A DNA stretch of 64,000 nt from Margaritispora aquatica (Eukaryota > Ascomycota > Leotiomycetes > Helotiales > Discinellaceae): positions 560,411-624,410 of the forward strand of contig VJWN01000008.1 in NCBI GenBank assembly GCA_007644065.1. The letters run 5' to 3'. Shown here piece after piece: positions 34,501-47,600 of this stretch. Within the stretch, counting starts at the first letter, position 1; the number at the start of each line of letters is the position of its first letter. Position numbers and translations under genes: made by a program. The notes under the pieces were generated by a model. That model searched no databases. It was not told the DNA's origin and was given only the letters and a program-made list of their open reading frames with translations.

Positions 34501-35652
34501 GACACTATTCGGTGATACTCGGACGACTCAACGAGGAGCTGGAGGTATGAATCAGGAGTAGCTCTATTAGATGGAGTTGGCGCCCGAGATTTCGATGGTG
34601 AGTCTTGGACTTCAATACGTGGTCGAAGATATGCAATCGAGGTATTCTTTCCGCTTGATATTGGCTTCAGTGAAGCTATGTCGGAATCATGCGAGTCAAC
34701 AGGAGCCTGAGTATGTGTATCAGATGTATATGTTCGGCTAGAATGGGACCTTTGCGCGATCGTCTGAAGATCATGCGATTCAATAAGGAGTTGGAGATAA
34801 GAGTCGGGTGTACCGATTCGATTATCTTCAGTATCACAGTCCCAGTGTGTCTGCGTGACGTTAGATATATATGCTGGAGCAGAAGGAGCAAGTGTGCTCG
34901 TGGAGCCAATTGAGCTGTGTCGTGAGCCCATCTGATGTTCTTTGAGATCCGTTGCGATCTCTGCTAGCCTTGCTTCGAAGGAAAGCTGGTTTGGTTGGGC
35001 AACAGACATGAGGGATCCATCTGAAAGTGTCGGCAACACGGTCTGATTGTCTTGCTCATGCCTCTCAAAACAATTTTCATTTCTGTGGTGTGATGAGTCC
35101 TGAACAAATGTTCGGTCCTTGCAGTGGAGCGGACTTCGCTTGGGGGACAGCTTTTGTGAGATTGTGCCAAATAGTGCGCTCAAACTCTTTCGTTTGCCAG
35201 TCTGCGGTCGTGAATTGTCATCAAATTCTCCTTGGGAGTATTAGCCAGATATTCAAATGAACTGCTAAGGACGTGGAATTGCCCAAACCAGTCTTAGCTG
35301 AAGATGTGATCTTGATTGATGTTCCAACAGAACTTTCATCCTCCGACCAAGCTCCTCTTGATCCCCTTCGAGATTTGGTTGAAGTTGAGCCAAACAAACT
35401 ACTTATGGACTTTCTTCGGCTCGGTCGTCTGCGAGACTCGTTCTTTTCGAGCAGTTCCGAATTACGGCTAAGCTTCAACCTCAAACTCTTTGCTACTCGT
35501 AAGGTATTTGCGAGACTTTTTCGAGTAGGTGATGATACACGATCTGAAGGAGAATTGGCATGATGACCATGAGCTGAGAGTTCTGGAGTGCGAGGGGAGA
35601 GTTTTATTTCAGGATGCAATACATGCCGAGGACTTTGAGGAACGAAGTCCAT
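31595..35652 (-). CDS. Large serine-rich orphan with repeated TPDSYLQLL motif
   Basis: Exons 35652-35289, 35230-34297, 34244-32578 and 32535-31595 give 1301 residues; introns are 58, 52 and 42 bp, the second with a good CTGAC branch site. No known domain recognised. Residues 1-130 are basic and Ser-rich (RRRPSRRKSISSLFGSTSTK), as in phosphoregulated fungal proteins. Three copies of a TPDSYLQLL motif lie near residues 260, 344 and 372 (contexts LLIESHD, LLVESSE, LLIQSQS). A more ordered segment near residue 690-750 includes VENYESAIEAVTAILDHENY and YALFDPQSRTIYARLLEAE. The remainder is disordered with acidic and Ser patches and a Pro/Gln-rich stretch (QTTPQPREQQPPPQPYLLID). Likely a cytoplasmic or nuclear scaffold; that is a guess from composition. 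Treating these exons as separate genes is the main alternative. Confidence 0.68.
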
Positions 35653-36656
35653 GATTGAATGTCGCTTGTAAAGGGAGCTGAAACCAAGAGAAAATTATCA
35701 ACTATGAAGGCAATGAAAGAATGTGTATCCCCATATGTGCTGTATAACCAAAAGAAGGCCGTTCAATATTGGAGGCTGAACGCGACTTGAGGTCTTTTAA
35801 AGGACTTCGTCCTGAAGAAACGAAAGCAATGAAAGAGATAACAGGACACAAATAGGAGAACATCCAAAAGAGAGCAAGAACCTCGCAGCCACAGAAAGAA
35901 CGCACTTGTGTTCCTTCCAGCAGCATCTGTAAAAATTCACATGTCCTCCTTCAGCTAGAATATTGGTCAACTGCGCAGGTAAGTGAATGGAAGTAAGGTA
36001 GGTACGTAGGGTACTTTGGAAGCGAGCCATCTGGGTTCAAAATCGAGATTCCAAACTACCTACATTTAATCTTCACTTGGACAGATGATTCCTTTCGACA
36101 GCTCGCCTACTCATTTCCTGTTTCCTATCTTCTCCCAAAGGAATATGAAACAGTGATATTGAGATTCATGGTGATGAACAGCTTCTTGTACCACACAGAG
36201 CAATACAAAGCCAGAGGCAGTTCAGACTTCATTGAGACAGCAGTATATGAAATTGACCGATCCGAGCTTAGTAAACTGAGCCCAACGAGACTCCAAAGTT
36301 TTGTTGGATAAATAAGTATAAGTATTTGCTGCTTCATGATCTGTTGTTGTTGTGACGTCGCTCGGTATCAAATAGATATGGAACAAGAACCTCAGCCTCG
36401 TCTAGCAAGGGTTCGCCAAAAAGCACGCTAAATATTCAGGGGATACTGAGGGAGTTGGAATGTAAGACACGAAATGCTGAATTGGTCCATTCTCCCCCCC
36501 CCATTGCCATTTTATCTCGACGACACCCATTCACAACCCAAGTAAACGTCGCAGTATCTGCATTTGGAGATCTTTCAGCTGTTCTTTTCAACAGACTGGA
36601 ATTTAAATTCAACTGACCTACTAATCCCATCTCACTAACCTCACAGATAAACAAAC
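35653..36656. promoter_or_regulatory. Divergent intergenic region, 1.0 kb
   Basis: Lies between the ATG of the serine-rich orphan (-) and that of the RRM protein (+). Short frames on both strands look accidental. A run of nine C is present near 36494-36502. Confidence 0.45.
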
Positions 36657-37944
36657 ATGGCGCCCAGCAAACCTGCCAGCGACCTGAACGCGATGATTGC
36701 TGCTGGTAAGTATTCATCAAGAATGCGTTACTACAATGATCAAGATCGCTGATATAGCTGCAGATCGCTTGCGCCGCAAAAACACAGGAATTGCCCAAGA
36801 GATTTTCAGCAAGAACCGCAGATCTAGCGCCCCTGGAGCTGGCAGCATCAATAATCGCAATGCCGCCTCCGCAGTGCCATCTCTCGCGAGCAGAATTGGC
36901 ACTGCAGGTATTACCAAGGTATATCGAATTGGTCAAATGGAGCGATACGGCGTCTGACTTTCCATAGCGAAGCATCACAAGTACGACGAAACCAAGAGCG
37001 GTGGTTGTCAACAATAAACCTTCTGCCGGCAATGTCAATGCAGAGTGGACGCACGACCTCCACTCCTTGAATAATCCAGGCTCATCAAATTCTGGCAGAG
37101 CTGGCGCACCCCGTGGTCCAAAAGCTACGCGTGGAGGTCGGAATGATCGTCTTCAACAAGCTCTTCACGGTTCTGCGTCCTCGCCTGCCCTGAACAGCCA
37201 ATTCAATATCGTAGGCGCTTCGAAACCAGTACCAGCCATCTCCATTCGAGGACTTGCAGGCCCATATATTGTTGTTGCAAAGAACCTGGCGGCTGGAACT
37301 ACAGCAGCAGATATTGAGAGTGCCATGACGCCAGTTGGAGGAGTCGTATTGTCATGCAGATTACTCACGGAACGTCCAAAGGTCACTGCTGAGCTTATCT
37401 TTGAGACAAAGGAGGGCGCAGACAATGTTGTAGACACTTTCAACAACCAGAATGTAAGTGGTCTGTGCAATCACGCTTGAGACTAAAGCTAATGAAATCA
37501 CAGGCTGATGGTAACATTCTCCACGTCTATCACAAAGTCGGACCCCTCCCAGCCAGCGTCAAGCTGAACAATGTCAACCCTCCAGCCGCCAGCTTCTCAA
37601 CAGCAACCGCAACCCCACGAGCGAGTACCCCACTTGGTCCAAGAGCCGACACATACGCAGATCGCTCCGATGACAACCGGTCAGGATACAGCAGTGCCGA
37701 CCGATACACACAGCCTCGCGAGCGCAGCCATGAGCGTCGACGGGACTACGATCGAGACGATATCATGGACGGCTCATATGGCTTTGAGGATCGCATGGAT
37801 ACGGATAAGCGCGAGGACAATGGCAGGAATGGAGGCGGCTTGTACAGTGATACCATGATCGGCAGCCGTGGCGGACGGGGGAACTACAACGGTCGCGATC
37901 GAGGCAATGGTCGTGGTGTCGACAGATCTCGTGGGTATAGATGA
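36657..37944 (+). CDS. RRM protein with Arg/Gly-rich tail
   Basis: Exons 36657-36705, 36764-36918, 36968-37453 and 37504-37944 give 376 residues. The N-terminus is MAPSKPASDLNAMIAADRLR, followed by a basic Ser/Asn-rich region and GRAGAPRGPKATRGGRND, which resembles RGG-flanked RNA export adaptors. One RNA-recognition motif spans roughly residues 165-245 (PYIVVAKNLAAGTTAADIES, then VTAELIFETKEGADNVVDTF and NILHVYHKVGP). RNP1 is poorly conserved, as in REF/Yra1-type or other divergent RRMs. The last ~110 residues are rich in Arg, Asp, Tyr and Gly and end GNGRGVDRSRGYR. It probably binds mRNA in the nucleus; a Yra1/Mlo3-like adaptor role is possible but not shown. All introns are 45-58 bp with GTAAGT or GTATAT donors. 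Confidence 0.8.
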
Positions 37945-39475
37945 ACGATTTTCTGGTCATCTTTCCCACAACCTCATTCATTCAATACGACCTCTATGAA
38001 TCTTGAAAGCCTACTCCGGGAACTCAAATAAAGAAGAAAAGACAATATGGTCTCAACCAACAATCGAGGAGTTTCCGGCGTGAAACATAACCAAACCCTA
38101 ATGTTGCCTTAAGAGTCACATGTATATTTCTATACTGCAAATCAGAAAAGCATATGCAACCGGCGTCTAGGGCAAAAGCGGGTGGGTATTTTAGGTAGAT
38201 ACCACAAATGTACTTGTACTAAGCAAGCAAGCCAGAAGCCAACAACCAGCAAGCGGAGCGAAAAAAATACAATGAAAATTAACTTCTTTTCTACATATCC
38301 ACTATCTATCTCCCCCTCCCCTCTATGACAATATAATTATCTCCTTGCTGTCTACTTAATCTTTATCAGAGGTGACGTGCCAATCACCTCACTTCACATA
38401 TCACATACCACATCATATGCCTTACCAGCATGTAACATCAAATCACATCAAAACACAGCACAAGTCGAAAGACCCAATATCCAAGTCAAGTAGCTCAAGC
38501 ATTGAGTCCTACCTACCTACCTACATACCTACTTTTCAGCACAAAGCACCGTTTCCCTCCCTGCTAACCTACCTACCAACCTACCTACTTACTCACTTCC
38601 TTATTTAGCTATCTCAAACAAACGCGATTTTTCTTCCCACCCAACAAGAAGAAGCATACAAGCAAGGAGCACGCCATGCAATGCAGTGCAATAGGTATCC
38701 TATCCGTTTGTTGTTAAAGTACAAAGTCGAACTGATCTTACTTGCCTCGCGTCCGGGGGGTGTTTTTTTCTTCTCGCCAAAACGCGATAATGGATGACGA
38801 TGACGATAAAGTTGAAGACCTTGATGTTGAAAATAGGGCAGAGAGCACAGCCAACGTAAGAAACAAACTTTCTCCCATCCACTCCTTAAGTTCCTTTACA
38901 TCTCGCTAGGCGCATAGCGCATAGAAACAAGCGAGCGTCCCCAGAGTGACCCACCCACAACCCCCCCACCAGCATCCACCTGCCCACCAACCAACCAACC
39001 AATGCAACCCATCAACGAACCCAACCCAGCCGCGCGCGTTTATGCAAAGCCTTGGAAGGACAGCTGCCTAGGCAGGCTAGGCTCTTGATATGTCAGCCCC
39101 TCCTCCTGCCACTCTTTGATCACAACATAGAACCCCAACAATATATGAAAATCACCCCTCCAGTGCCTATGCAGCCTCGCAACCAACCCAAATCGAACCA
39201 GACCAATTCCAACCCAAGCCAATGCAAAAGCTCATTCTCACACTCCTCATATGAAGACCGTGCCCTCCCCTCCACACAGACGGGTATCATGGGTCACAAT
39301 TCCTCTCCCCTCCATTAGAGCGACAATTCGAAGCGCACATTCACAGTCTGGACAGCCATAAGTGCAAGATAGCTCAGGAGCATAGTTAGATGGCTTGTGA
39401 TATATGACGTGGCGTTAAATATAGAATTGGCGTCGCAAGTGCCTGAACCGTACAGGCGTGGTGTAAACAGAATAA
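37945..39475. other. Intergenic region between convergent genes, microsatellite-bearing
   Basis: 1.5 kb with a CCTA-type repeat at 38508-38590, CCAAC repeats near 38985-39002 and C-rich runs. Short frames (38372-38608, 39052-39318) only follow the repeats. No gene supported. Confidence 0.6.
38508..38590. repeat. Interrupted CCTA/CTAC microsatellite
   Basis: CCTACCTACCTACATACCTA is followed after about 30 bp by further CTACCTACC blocks. The repeated reading frame LPTYIPTF...YLPTYLLT is a product of the repeat. Confidence 0.75.
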
Positions 39476-42381
39476 TCAATGCCATTGACTTTGTCCCATA
39501 AAACCTTCCTCCAACGTACGATCCTCAAGGTTTCGAATAAAGTCCCTATTGCTTCTTTGTCCCTGCTGTTGTCCACCCTGTGCCGCTCGACTGCCACGAC
39601 GCCGTGCGCTGCCTGGATTTCCATCTGGAGCGCCCTCAGGAGGAGGAGGATAATATGCTGGACTAGGCTGCAATCGAATGGGTTGGGTGGGGTCTAGATG
39701 GCTAGCAACCCGTTGTATTGCCTGTGGAATACCTCCTTGCTGAACTTCCATTGTAGAAGCCCTCTGGCGACCAGATCGCATGGTGGCTTGAGCATAGAGG
39801 CTCTGTTGTGGCTGCTGGGGGGCTTGGACATACTGAGTTGGTGGCATTGGGCCTGATGGCATCATACTCATCTGGTTATATGATCCTTGTTGAGAGGGAT
39901 ATGGTGGTGGCGCCCCTTGTTGATTCGTGTTCGGTGTATACATGTTGGAATTATTGTAAACAGGAGGTTGGCTTTGAGGAGTGTATTGGTTCACAGGTGC
40001 AGCAGGTGGATATGGTGCTTGTTGAGCGATAGAAGAGTGTGCTTGGGCTGTTTGAGCCTGCATTTGTGTTTGTGCAGCTTGTGCACGTTGCTTGCTCAAG
40101 TTCTCGGCAGCTAATTGCTGTTGGGTTCCAGGAGCTGGTGATCGGTTGATAGAACTTGATTTCAGATTCATGGGGGGAACAAAGGGACCAGTAAACTTCT
40201 CCTGTGTGATGAAAGGATGGAGCTTGGCTTGCTGAGGAGACCAACGCTCCAAAGGATTAATATTGAGTAGTCCTCGGACAAAGTCGATGAACGCAACTCT
40301 ATTATTCATTTCTAATGCGAGTTAGCAAGTAATCTTGTCTAAAATAAAGGAGAACTCACCTCTGTCGATCTCACTCTGCTTCATATTCTTTCGTGGCATG
40401 GCATATGACCGGATGATATCCGGCAGTGTTGTTGCCTGAAAGTACTTTTTACTTGGCTGCTCCTTGGTGCCGTGTTCACGAGAATACTGTTCCATGCTCT
40501 TGAGGTGGTAGGTTCGTCTTCCATAATCATCAACATCGTGCCTCTTCTCAAAGAATTCTCCTGACTGCTTGCCCATTTCGAGCATCCAATTGGGTGGGTT
40601 GCCAAGCATTTCGACTATCCTTGACACCTGATTGTATTCCGATGAACCAGGAAAGAGTGGAAGCCCAAGGAACAATTCCACCACGATGCATCCGAGGGAC
40701 CACATGTCAATTGCCGACGAGTATGGCAGACCGAGCAGTACTTCTGGAGATCTGTAAAATCTCGACTGAATGTACGTGTATACAGTTTGTCGCTCGTCAC
40801 AGGCCGATCCAAAATCAATAATTTTGATGATAGGACTTTCCAGATTCTTAAGGAGAATATTCTCTGGCTTCAAATCGCAATGGATAAGACGTGCTTTATT
40901 CAACAAGCTCAGGCCATTCAGAAGTTGTTGTGCAAAGACGCGGACGAGGGTCGTGCTTAGTCCTCGGAACTGATTTTGTTTGATCAATTCGTACAAGTTG
41001 ACACTAAGTAGCTCAAAGACTAAGCAAAGATGCTGCCGATGGATAAAGGTATCCTTTAATCGAAGAATGTGGTGATCGTCATTCTTGTCGAGTTTCGTAT
41101 TCAACTGCAATCCTGTCAGAATATTTCAATAGACAAGAACCATAATAATTACCAGATCCAAGACAGAAACTTCCATCATACTCTGATTGAAGTAGGCTGT
41201 TCTGTTTTTGACCACCTTCACAGCCACTACCTCTTGTGTCTTCAGATTTTGGCATTTCACAACCTGTCCAAAAGTACCTTGTCCAAGGACATCCAAGATC
41301 AGGTATCGGTTTCTATTCATATCGTTAGCATTCACCATCTTAGAGAACGCAGAATCGTTGACCTCGAGACATACTTATGACCAGTCTCCTCCGACCCGAG
41401 AATGTCATTTACATAAAGTATATAGTCACTATCTTCGTTATCAAATCCATCATTTTTGGTTCCCTTGCTTGGCTTTGTAAGAACTCGGCGTGGGTTCCGC
41501 GAGGATTCATATTTGAAGCTCGGGTTGCAAATGCGATACGTTGATGGTAAGTGACTAGTGAGGGCTTGTAATGGCTGAAATGTGGTCAGAAGTATCCTCC
41601 AAGAGCATAATAATTTACTCACACTTATGAAGCCACCTTCTGGATTGGCCCTTCGGAAAGCGGGCTGCGAATTAACCTTGGGCTGCAAATTTGCTTTAGA
41701 TCTAATTTTGGTGAACTCAGGAACTGGACCCCTGCCTGGAGGACCTTGCGATTGTGGAGCGGGACGGCGGGGAGATTTGGGGTCATTGCCAAAGACGGCG
41801 TGTAGTTGTTGTGTAGCAGAGCTGGGGTAGGCTTCATTGTTTGATGCGTACGGAGTAATGGGAGGTAATTGTTGTGTTTGTTGTCTATTGGCGTAATACG
41901 AGTTTGGTGATGAATAATTTCCGGGTCGAGTTGGGGATTGGCGTGAGCCATATTGTGCTTGGCCTGGTTGCGATGCACCATATGGCGAGCTTGGAGATAA
42001 TGTCTCCATAGGAGAGTATCGCTGAGCAGCGGCTGAAGGCTCCGATGGTGAGTGATGCTGTGCAATCCTGCTGCCAGAAAGGTGTTGTTGGTGGTGAGGT
42101 CGCATCGGATAGGGTTTACCATTATATGGGTTTTCTGCATCTTGCATAGCTACATCTCCATTCCCGTCCCTCATGTGCGGTGCAGCAGTTGGTGACGCAG
42201 TGACACCCTGTGCATGTGAGCTGATTCCCCCTTGGTATTGCTCGTATGTAAAGCCAGCTGGAGGTTGAGGTTGAGCATTGCCGTTGTAATCTCGACTGAC
42301 TTGTGCTTGGTTTGGTGGGGGGTTTCCATTGTATCTTCGACCCGCCGAGTCAGGATACGATTGCTGCTGCCATTGATCCAT
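39476..42381 (-). CDS. YAK1: DYRK-family protein kinase Yak1
   Basis: Exons 42381-41623, 41574-41375, 41312-41153, 41104-40360 and 40311-39476 give 899 residues. Yak1 is a Ser/Thr and autophosphorylating Tyr kinase that opposes PKA/TOR-driven growth and acts in stress and development. Residues 1-235 are Gln/Pro/Ser-rich. A conserved pre-kinase block follows (STYRICNPSFKYESSRNPRR). In the kinase domain: Gly-rich loop LGQGTFGQVV, Lys352 in VAVKVVK, catalytic HCDLKPEN (Asp450), DFG at Asp470, and the activation-loop YTY pair Tyr482/Tyr484 followed by SRFYRSPEVLLG. The domain ends near HPFITQEKFTGPF. The C-terminus is again Gln/Pro-rich (QQPQQSLYAQATMRSGRQRA). Intron 1 is 48 bp and free of in-frame stops, so its retention would add 16 residues. 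The next gene upstream is rad26, in divergent orientation. Confidence 0.95.
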
Positions 42382-44637
42382 GATGAATCAAATGTCGTGC
42401 AGCTGAGGGGTAATTCAGAGATTGAGCTCGCAGGTGTTTGCAAAGCCAGGAGAGGAAGAGAGCGCACTAATGGTCGCACCGGATGAGATTAGTTAGAGAA
42501 CGCGTCGTAGTGGTCGCAGGCCTCGCGGCAGAGGCAGATGGAGCCCTGAAAGATCCGGCAGATGTTCAACGAGGCATATCGGTCGAGCAAAAGCGGGTTT
42601 TGTTGAAGTTCAGGAACGACACATGTGAGGAGGAGAATGCGTCGTGGGTGAGTTGGGGTCGAGAGTGAGAGAAGAAGAGGGAGCGTAGCGCGCAGTTGAA
42701 TCACAGCCGAATTTGAGGTGACTAGGAAGGGCCTTGGAAACTTGGGAGCTTTCAACCGTCAAGCATCCGGACAAAGCCCAAATTGGAATTGGAAATGTAT
42801 CCAAGATGTACCCAACCAACACACTCAAAGGGCACAAACAAACAAAAAAAAAAGGATCTTCTTGAGCAATTCAATCCAAATCGACCATAAAGTAGGATAT
42901 GAGACACGCTGGATTGGATTGGACTGGAATGGACTGGACTGTAGCTAAGGTCGATAAATCACGGGATAGCGGCAAAGAAATAGCCTGGATGGAGCAGAGC
43001 TGAAGATGCTGATTGATCTAAAGCAAACTAAAGGATAATTTACTATTAACCTGATCGACCTGAAGCTCTTCCACATACGGCAAATCATGCAGACTGCGTG
43101 GCTGCCCAGGGGTCTGATGGGGACGGCAACAGCCAACCTGAGGTACAAAGTTTGAGAGTGTGCACCAGATAATGCTACGAGGTTCAGCTCAATATGCTGG
43201 TATTGTACAATGTGCTGAGAGAAGCAAGCTCTATCCCTCAGATCTGCCCACCTCGTACGTTATGACCCCAAAACCTATCTTGAAGGCTTACTTCACATTG
43301 ACTAAACCTTAACTAATATCTTCTACAGCACTTGGGGTTATGTAGTCCTATATAAAGTTCATGTCCATCATGCTGACATCGTCGTGGACTTTACTCTTCT
43401 CTTTCAATCCGATATCTTGCAGACCTGACACCCCTCGTCGAACGAAATGGGATCCGGCGGGGTATAAGTTTCAGGTGAGTTACCCAAAAACGTTCTCACG
43501 TTATGCCGGCATCCAGTGTACCTATATTGTTTCAGATATCCAATGGGATAATAAGATGCATATCACAGTGAGAGAATTTTCCCTAGCCTATGATAAGTCA
43601 ATAACAACAATAGGTACAGTAGCAATGTCATCACGTCAGATTCTGTGCCCGGTGTTTCTAGATTTTCAACTTACATTGTACTCACCTCACTCAACGCCTT
43701 ACGAGACCCCGGTCGTCTTTTGGGTATCAAGACTTCAGAAGTGCTCCACCTCTACGAGTGTTATTGGCTGGTCTTCATAACAGCGGCGCAAGCAGATAGC
43801 TAGCTCATGGCGAGGAGTGTAAGGTATTTGGTGGATTCCTGTTCACATTCACATGTTGGATACAGTATATGTTTGCAACGCTCCACATGACAGGAATAGG
43901 AATAATAAAAGACGTTCGAAATGAAGTTATAGCGAAATCTTGGGTGTGAATTTGGAAACACAAACGGGTTATTATGTAACCTTACTTCTGTTGCAAGTTG
44001 CCAAAGTTATGATAGAAGAGCTCCAAAAGCTGAGTGACTTGATCTAAATCATATACTTCAACAAAGTCCAAGCGTTCATATATGGGCTGGTGACTGTAAT
44101 TTTTGAGCTTGCTTTAAGAGATTGTGTAGCCTAGGGTGATAATATGATTGAGCCAAGTAAGTGCTTGAGGTGGATACTCGCAAGTCAAGTTTCCCTTACC
44201 TCCAAAGAAATCAATGCTCTCGGAATCAAATGAATGTGAGGCTGAAAAGATTGAACCAATCATCGAGCACTAGCTTGCTGACTTTCCCCTAGACAGTTCT
44301 CCAGATGTGCAAGGCTGAATGACGCATCAGAAGGCTCGAAGATCGCGAGGAATTCATTGTCCGACAAATCTTTTTGCGACCAACAACACTCCTTTCCCTG
44401 CGACATCGAATTCGTTATTATGCAATTGCCCGGGCTCTCTCCGTGAATTTCAAGAATGTCAACTTGAGAGTTGCGCCATTGAAATAATACTTTACTGCCT
44501 TCAAGTGCGACTTCACCTGGAGCCTAGCGTCGCCCCAAACCTCGATTGTCAGCAACCTCGAGACTCCCAGACGTGGAAATTGGTTGGAAACCTACTTCTT
44601 TTACTTTCACTTTCGGTCAATCTCTAGCATCTGCAAG
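42382..44637. promoter_or_regulatory. Divergent 2.3-kb intergenic region between YAK1 and RAD26
   Basis: No supported gene. The first 600 bp probably hold the long 5' leader and promoter of yak1, including ATTGGATTGGACTGGAATGG repeats near 42913-42940. Frames at 43361-43780 and 44319-44627 lack recognisable features. Confidence 0.5.
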
Positions 44638-47600
44638 ATGGATTCTGCAAATTCTACCTTGCCTGCTGTCAAAGACGGCCAAGACTTCTCTGATCAAGCG
44701 GACCCTGAGAATGTGAAGCTGCATCGAGAGACTACAAACACAACCGCAGAAGCAGTCGCGGTGGCTGCGGATGAAGCCCTCGAAGATGAGATCGACGGAG
44801 AAGATTTTATGCCGACTGATGAAGCCAGCGCGCTCAAAGGATTAACCGAAAATGTTCGAGATCAGGATGATTTAGAAAGAGATATTACAAATCAAGCCAA
44901 CCAGGCTATGATAGAGCAAGAAGACGAGAGAGATAAGAAGAGAATTGAGAAAGTGAATATCAATATTGAAAAGCTTGAAAAGCAGAAGCAGAGCCAGCGC
45001 CGGCGACTGAATACTTTGACGAACAATCCGCTCATGCAAAGTCGGTGCTTGCAGGAACTGACAAGAATTGATGACGATCTTAAAGCTTCTAAGAGAGACA
45101 TCGAGGACATACAGGGTCGCATCAATGAAAGACACGCATATGATGGAACTGTGGACGCTGCAGATGCTCCTACAGGCAATCAACGTCTTGTGAACGAAAG
45201 TCAGAGAGATTTTTTGATCCGAACGGGCAAGATCACTCCTTTCTCTCAGCTGCCTGGTAGAACAAGTGGAGATCATGATGGGCCTCTCACGGAAGCGCTG
45301 ATGGATGCGGAAGAAGAGATTGAGCTGGGCAATGATGAGACTACTCGGACCATTGAAGCTCGTTCGCATCAAAATCTTCGGCTTCCTGGTTTTGCAAATG
45401 CCCCCGACAGTGCGGCTACATCAGACAGCGAATTTGGCCTGCGCCCGCGTAAGAGGAGACGAGTGGACAATACCTCGGCGATCTCGACACCGTCGGCACG
45501 TGAAGATGATGCATTTACACCTGGAGCTACAGATGAAGACGAAGATGACTTTGTGGAGGATGATGACGATGAGCTAATGAATTTTCGGTCTACAAAGCGA
45601 AAATCAAAGGGAAAGGCAAAAGCTGATGATAAGATCGATATCAGCGGCATTGATGATGGTAACGAGCAGATGTACCAAGCACGTCTAGGGAGTTGGGTCA
45701 AGCAAAGAAGTGCAGCAAGACAGCGAAAGTTGCAGCAAGATGCAGGCACTGAGGAAGACGAAGATGCAGAGAGTAGAGAAGAAGAGGAATGGTTCAAACC
45801 TTGTCCGGATGCTCCTGATCACCACTTCGACAATGATCTTAAGCTTCCTGGTGACATATTCCCAGCACTTTTTGATTACCAGAAGACTGGAGTACAGTGG
45901 CTTGGAGAATTGTATTCTCAGCAGGTTGGTGGCATCATTGGAGATGAAATGGGTCTTGGAAAGACAATTCAGATGATTTCTTTCCTTGCTGGTTTGCACT
46001 ACAGCAAAAAGCTCACGAAACCTATCATAGTCGTTGCGCCGGCCACTGTCCTTCGCCAATGGGTTAATGAGTTTCATCGCTGGTGGCCACCTCTTCGTGT
46101 TTCGATTCTTCATAGCTCTGGCAGTGGCATGCTCAATGTTGCTAGCGAGGGTCGTTTGGAACGAACCGACAATCTTTACGATGATCAGGAGGAAAAGCCA
46201 AAGTCGTCGAAAGCAGCACAAAGAATTGTGGATAGAGTTGTTAGGCATGGGCACGTTCTTGTCACCACTTACGCAGGTCTTCAAACTTACTCAGATATCC
46301 TCATTCCTGTGGCCTGGGATTATGCTGTTCTCGATGAGGGACACAAAATTCGCAATCCTAATACCGCCATCACCATATACTGCAAGGAACTACGCACAGC
46401 AAATCGTGTCATCCTGTCTGGAACTCCAATGCAAAACAACCTTATAGAACTTTGGTCATTGTTCGACTTTGTCTTTCCGATGCGACTTGGCACACTCGTC
46501 AACTTTCGACAGACCTTTGAAGTACCTATCAAGCTTGGTGGCTATGCGAACGCGACAAATCTTCAAGTTTTAACAGCTACGAAGTGTGCTGAAACCCTCA
46601 AAGCTGCCATTAGTCCCTATCTATTACAGCGATTGAAGGTTGACGTGGCTTCAGACCTGCCAAAGAAGAGTGAGCAGGTTTTATTCTGCAAGCTCACAAA
46701 ACCACAGCGAGAGGCATATGAGGTATTCCTAGCTTCTGATGATATGACAAAGATCATGAATCATGCTAAGCAGTCTCTGTATGGCATCGACATCTTGCGC
46801 AAGATCTGTAATCACCCAGATTTGTTAGATCCTCGATTGAAAGGCAAGCCTGGCTATAAGTGGGGAAATCCACACAAATCTGGAAAAATGCAGGTTGTGA
46901 AGGCTCTACTGGAAATGTGGAAGCGTTTCGGCCACAAGACTCTGCTCTTCAGCCAAGGTGTCTTGATGCTTAACATAATTGAAGAGTTTGTGAAAAGCCT
47001 TGGCGGCTTCAACTATCTTCGAATGGACGGCAGCACGAACATTAAGGACAGACAGACTCTAGTTGATCAATTCAACAACGACCCCAACCTTCACGTTTTC
47101 TTATTGACAACCAAAGTTGGTGGTCTCGGTGTTAACCTTACAGGAGCAAATCGAGTTATCATTTTTGACCCTGACTGGAATCCTTCCACAGATGTTCAAG
47201 CACGAGAGAGAGCATGGCGTCTTGGTCAGAAGAAGGAGGTTACAATCTATCGTCTCATGACTGCTGGCACAATTGAAGAGAAGATATACCACCGTCAAAT
47301 CTTTAAACAGTTCTTGACCAACAAGATCTTGAAGGACCCGAAGCAACGCCAGACTTTTCATATGAAAGATCTTTATGACTTGTTTACTCTGGGTAACTCT
47401 GATGAAGGCACTACTGAAACTGGAGAGATGTTCAAGGGCACTGAAGTCCGTTTCAGCAAAACTCCCGAACCGGCAGCACTAGAAGATAACATCGCTGTAC
47501 AAGCTGCAAGCAGCGCGACTGCAGTTCAAAACGACATAGTGTCCCAAGGAATTGCTAGATCTCCAGATCTAAACCAAGGTGATGCTGATACTGAAGTTCG

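Noticed and set aside
43361..43780. 139-codon plus-strand frame
   Set aside because: No family resemblance or promoter/splice context; kept as intergenic.
45685..46284. 199-codon minus-strand frame, and 44872-45372
   Set aside because: Antisense to RAD26, whose motifs are unmistakable.
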